A program made the position numbers and the translations under genes. Positions 61,635 to 64,000 of a stretch of DNA of 64,000 nucleotides are shown here, in pieces; within the stretch, counting starts at the first letter, position 1, and every line of letters starts with the position of its first letter. Below the pieces are notes generated by a model. The model was not told the DNA's origin and did no database searches. It was given only the letters and a program-made list of their open reading frames with translations. The stretch is from Marinobacter sp. 1-4A (GTDB lineage: Bacteria > Pseudomonadota > Gammaproteobacteria > Pseudomonadales > Oleiphilaceae): positions 330,804 to 394,803 of the forward strand of contig NZ_VCGY01000004.1 in NCBI RefSeq assembly GCF_016597725.1. Direction: 5' to 3'.

Positions 61635-62975
61635 TTACCGTACTGCCAGCCCCGGCAGTCCATAGCTCCGGAACAATCGGGCCGGTAAGGCTTGTCGCAG
61701 TGCCGGCGAATGACTCAGCCGCCACGGGCCGTGAGCTGATTTGGCGGTGTTCCAAGCCAGTCTGACCGGGACGCCCCGCTTTCTCAGTTCACGATACCCT
61801 CTTCGGCCCCATTGCTTCCACACGTAACTTCTCATTCTCCGCCTTATCCACTTGTCCAGGTCCCGCAGCGGGCTCAGCACTTCGGCTGTGTCGAAGTACG
61901 CTTTCCAACCAAGCAGGGTCTCTTTTAGATCTGCGATCACCTGGGCCAGTGAGTGGCCCCGTGTTCGGCGGCTCAGTATCCGGATCTGGGTTTTCAGCTT
62001 CGTGATGGCTTTGCTGGCTACCTTCAAGCGTTGCCCTTTCCGGCTGAGGGTGAAGCCCAGGAAGCTGCGCTTCCAAGGCCGGTCTACCGCGCTCTTTCGT
62101 GTATTCACTGTGAGCTTCAGCGAGTCCTCGATAAAGCGCGTCAAACTCACCATTACCCGCTCGCCTGCACGGCGACTGCCAACGTAGATCTGGCAGTCGT
62201 CCGCGTAGCGGGCGAAGAGCAGGTTGCGCCGCTCCAGTTCCCAATCCAGCTCATCCAGCACCACATTCGCCAACACCGGGGACAAGGGGCCGCCTTGCGG
62301 CACGCCTTCGGGTGTAGGCTCTTTGTGATGGTTGATCTGGACGCCTGCTTTCAGGTATCGGTTGATCAACCTGAGCAGCGGCTTGTCCAGCGTGTGCTGT
62401 TTCAGCCGTGCCATCAACCGATCATGATTTACCCGATCGAAGAAGGCTTCCAAGTCCAGATCCACTACCCAGTTACGGCCTTCCCGAGTGCAATGCTGTC
62501 CGTGTCGGACCGCTTGATGCGCAGAGCGTCCCGGACGGAAGCCATAGCTGTGTGGATGGAAGCGGGGTTCCCAGTCCTGCTGGATAACCTGAGCGATTGC
62601 TTGCTGGATAAAGCGATCCAGCACCGTTGGAATACCCAGAGGGCGGGAACCGCCGTTGGCTTTGGGAATGGTGACCCGCCGTACCGGTTTTGGTCGGTAG
62701 GTCTGCTGGAGCAACTGCTGCCGGATCTCCGGCCAGTGTTGGCGCAGATAATCCGGCAGTTCATCCACGGTCATGCCGTCGATGCCCGGCGCTCCCTTGT
62801 TACGTCGAACCTGTTTCAGGGCGCGTTTGAGGTTGTCCCTGCTCAATACACGCACCATCCACGGTGAGGGTCGAACGGAGTGCGAGTTCTCCCGCTTTCC
62901 GACAACGGGTTCATCCCCTGGTTGCTCCAGGGGCAGCGCAAGCTGCTTTGCGGATGCCATCCCGTTTCCCTGCAC
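61635..62975 (-). CDS. Group II intron reverse transcriptase/maturase (IIC type)
   Basis: A 446-residue intron-encoded protein that splices and moves the intron. QVRRNKGAPGIDGMTVDEL and RRVTIPKANGGSRPLGIPTVLDRFIQQAIAQVI are RT blocks 0-2, HSYGFRPGRSAHQAV and VVDLDLEAFFDRVNH follow, GVPQGGPLSPVLANVVLDELDWEL is block 4 and FARYADDCQIYV is the catalytic YADD. The X/maturase domain spans about 330-446 (LGWKAYFDTAEVLSPLRDLDKWIRRRMRSYVWKQW). No HNH endonuclease is present, as is normal for class C. Confidence 0.92.
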   Translation of the reverse strand: MQGNGMASAKQLALPLEQPGDEPVVGKRENSHSVRPSPWMVRVLSRDNLKRALKQVRRNKGAPGIDGMTVDELPDYLRQHWPEIRQQLLQQTYRPKPVRRVTIPKANGGSRPLGIPTVLDRFIQQAIAQVIQQDWEPRFHPHSYGFRPGRSAHQAVRHGQHCTREGRNWVVDLDLEAFFDRVNHDRLMARLKQHTLDKPLLRLINRYLKAGVQINHHKEPTPEGVPQGGPLSPVLANVVLDELDWELERRNLLFARYADDCQIYVGSRRAGERVMVSLTRFIEDSLKLTVNTRKSAVDRPWKRSFLGFTLSRKGQRLKVASKAITKLKTQIRILSRRTRGHSLAQVIADLKETLLGWKAYFDTAEVLSPLRDLDKWIRRRMRSYVWKQWGRRGYRELRKRGVPVRLAWNTAKSAHGPWRLSHSPALRQALPARLFRSYGLPGLAVR

Positions 62976-63395
62976 GGACTCTCGACTCCTGTCTCTGTTC
63001 GGGCCTTCGGTTCACGGGCGAACCTACTATGCCCTCTGCTGATTTCTGCCACGCGATCAGAGGCGATCGCTCGTCTCTCAGTGGGTCCGTCTACACGTGA
63101 CAGACCTCCCGGGGTAAGGCACAGAGCTTTCACGGCGTGAACGCCCGATTTATAAAGTACACCCCAATCGCAGAAGGAGGGCTTCGCGGTCACGTGCCCG
63201 CTCGCCCCGGGTGTACCACACCTCGTATCGGGTTCCTGTTCGTCGCCCCGCCGCTTTGGATTGGGCTTCCTTCAGACCCCACCTCGCGATGACGCCCTTG
63301 CCCTTCTCCTAGCCTTCGGCTCTGCGAACACCTGGCAGGAGGACTTTCACCCGGGCGGCGCTCCGCTCCCTAGTTCTGTGCCATGCCCGGCACAC

Positions 63396-63477
63396 ACGCC
63401 AATATTAAGCGGCGCCCGACAAGGGCGTCCGGTGGACGGCCGCCAGGCCGGGAACGAACTTGAATGACTGGTTATGT
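63396..63477 (-). repeat. attC-like site after the VOC cassette, split by the intron
   Basis: On the minus strand it opens ACATAAC at 63477, which contains the TAA stop of the VOC gene, then runs through a GC-rich imperfect hairpin (GGCGGCCGTCC/GGACGCC). It stops at GGCGT before the intron; the missing R' core TATAAAGC lies on the far side at 61539-61532. Confidence 0.7.
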
Positions 63478-63858
63478 TGCGGTTCCGTACGACGAAACCT
63501 CGATCAAATTTTGATCGGGATCTCTGAAGTAAAAGGATTGTATTGGCCCTACCGCCCCTGTGCGCGAAACAATGCCTTCTACGATTTGAACCTTTTTTTC
63601 TGAAACTCGATCGTAAGCCTCGTGGATAGGCAGATCGGTAATAAAACATACATCTGCCGAACCCGGCGTAGGAGTGCGAGCATTTGGTTCAAACTCCTTA
63701 CCCGATTGGTGCAGATTGATTTTCTGGGCACCAAATTTCAGCGCAACTCTTCCCTCACCAAAAATTTCCTGCTCCATACCTAGGACATCCGTATAAAAGC
63801 GAACCGTATCGTCTATGCTGCGAACAGTGAGTACAAAATGGTCAAGTCTCAAGATCAC
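63472..63858 (-). CDS. VOC-fold (glyoxalase-like) protein, integron-cassette gene
   Basis: A 128-residue protein. ILRLDHFVLTVRSIDDTVRFYTDVLGMEQEIFGEGRVALKFGAQKINLHQSG and PIQSFYFRDPDQNLIEVSSY are the metal-binding VOC repeats, with His and Glu ligands in LDHFV, INLHQ and NLIEV. It is similar in layout to small virulence-associated or dioxygenase-related VOC proteins; substrate unknown. Start is GTG with AGGAGAG about 10 bases upstream, directly after the 63876 attC. Confidence 0.82.
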   Translation of the reverse strand: MILRLDHFVLTVRSIDDTVRFYTDVLGMEQEIFGEGRVALKFGAQKINLHQSGKEFEPNARTPTPGSADVCFITDLPIHEAYDRVSEKKVQIVEGIVSRTGAVGPIQSFYFRDPDQNLIEVSSYGTAT

Positions 63859-63875
63859 AACGAGGCTCTCCTAGC

Positions 63876-63978
63876 AACATAACGCCAGCGCACAACGGCG
63901 CACTTGTAATGGAGGCGCAGCCGCAATGAAAAGTGCGTCCGGCGGCCACAGGCCGCGAATTGCTGCGCCTTGTTAAAT
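63876..63978 (-). repeat. attC-like site before the VOC cassette
   Basis: On the minus strand it opens TTTAACAAGG (R'' core), closes GGCGTTATGTT (R' core), and carries arms GGCGCAGC and the complementary GCTGCGCC around a GC-rich loop. About 103 nt, a normal attC size. It would end the preceding cassette, whose gene lies beyond the right edge. Confidence 0.75.
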
Positions 63979-64000
63979 TTGGTTGCGACCGACAACATGG

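Larger units (their letters stand above)
61540..63395 (-). mobile_element. Group IIC (attC-type) intron
   Basis: A self-splicing mobile intron of about 1856 nt. Its 5' end on the minus strand is GTGTGCCGGGCATGG (GUGYG start typical of IIC). Domain V lies at 61582-61611. The 3' end is CTCCCTATCCCCAT at 61540. It encodes a maturase (61635-62975) in the same strand. Deleting 61540-63395 joins GGCGT to TATAAAGC, rebuilding an attC R' core, so the boundaries are self-consistent, with a 1-2 base uncertainty. It is inserted in the attC of the VOC cassette. Confidence 0.85.

Noticed and set aside
61953..62867. 304-codon frame antisense to the intron maturase
   Set aside because: It is a shadow of the GC-rich RT gene, which has all catalytic blocks on the other strand.
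1..64000. CRISPR arrays and rRNA genes
   Set aside because: I saw no regularly spaced short repeats and no rRNA-like sequence anywhere in the window.

Overview
The window reads as a chromosomal segment of a marine gammaproteobacterium, most likely Marinobacter or a close relative. This is inferred from the gene set and gene order (CioAB-type oxidase with cydDC, etfBA facing ETF-QO, a tusDCBE cluster, phasin, ferrochelatase, RlmA and SixA next to GpsA) and from recognised protein families. No database search was possible. Most genes are core housekeeping functions. Three stretches look accessory: 11.9-19.6 kb, the lipid-modification operon at 41.9-48.8 kb, and the right end from about 60.4 kb.

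0-3.6 kb is a selenium locus. The left edge cuts a minus-strand gene for the selenosugar synthase SenB of selenoneine biosynthesis. Facing away from it is a three-gene ABC transporter of the putative selenate type (binding protein, ATPase, fused double permease). 3.6-11.3 kb holds an MipA/OmpV outer-membrane protein, cardiolipin synthase, small conserved unknowns, an ABC-2 exporter with a DUF192 lipoprotein, and an enoyl-CoA hydratase. 11.4-19.6 kb is gene-poor and patchwork: small membrane proteins, a 60-bp relic of a glutathione S-transferase gene, a glycine-zipper protein coupled to a small partner, and a tight operon of sce7726-like nuclease, sce7725-like protein and RES-domain protein. 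That operon lies directly downstream of tRNA-Leu(UAA).

19.8-33.5 kb is respiratory: cioAB with the cydDC assembly exporter, then etfBA and ETF-QO around a shared intergenic region holding a perfect 24-bp palindrome resembling a PsrA operator. 33.6-40.8 kb carries an FKBP isomerase, DUF1285, a radical SAM protein, sixA, gpsA, a STAS/PP2C partner-switching pair and an HD hydrolase. 41.9-48.8 kb is one translationally coupled run of eight genes: desaturase, NTF2-like, SDR, FAD oxidoreductase, DUF1365, cyclopropane-fatty-acid-synthase-like, DUF2878 and an exported unknown. It probably remodels membrane fatty acids. 48.9-60.4 kb holds exonuclease III, a TetR regulator, a phasin, two YeeE/YedE half-transporters with a DUF442 sulfurtransferase, hemH, an SGNH acyltransferase, tRNA-Ser(UGA), a BI-1 protein, tusDCBE and a DUF445 protein.

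The right end (60.4-64 kb) looks like part of an integron gene-cassette array read on the minus strand. Three small cassette genes (VOC-fold, antibiotic-biosynthesis-monooxygenase-fold, exported unknown) are separated by attC-like sites. A complete group IIC intron with its maturase has split one attC. Removing the intron at the boundaries I predict restores an attC core. The integrase, if present, would lie beyond the right edge.
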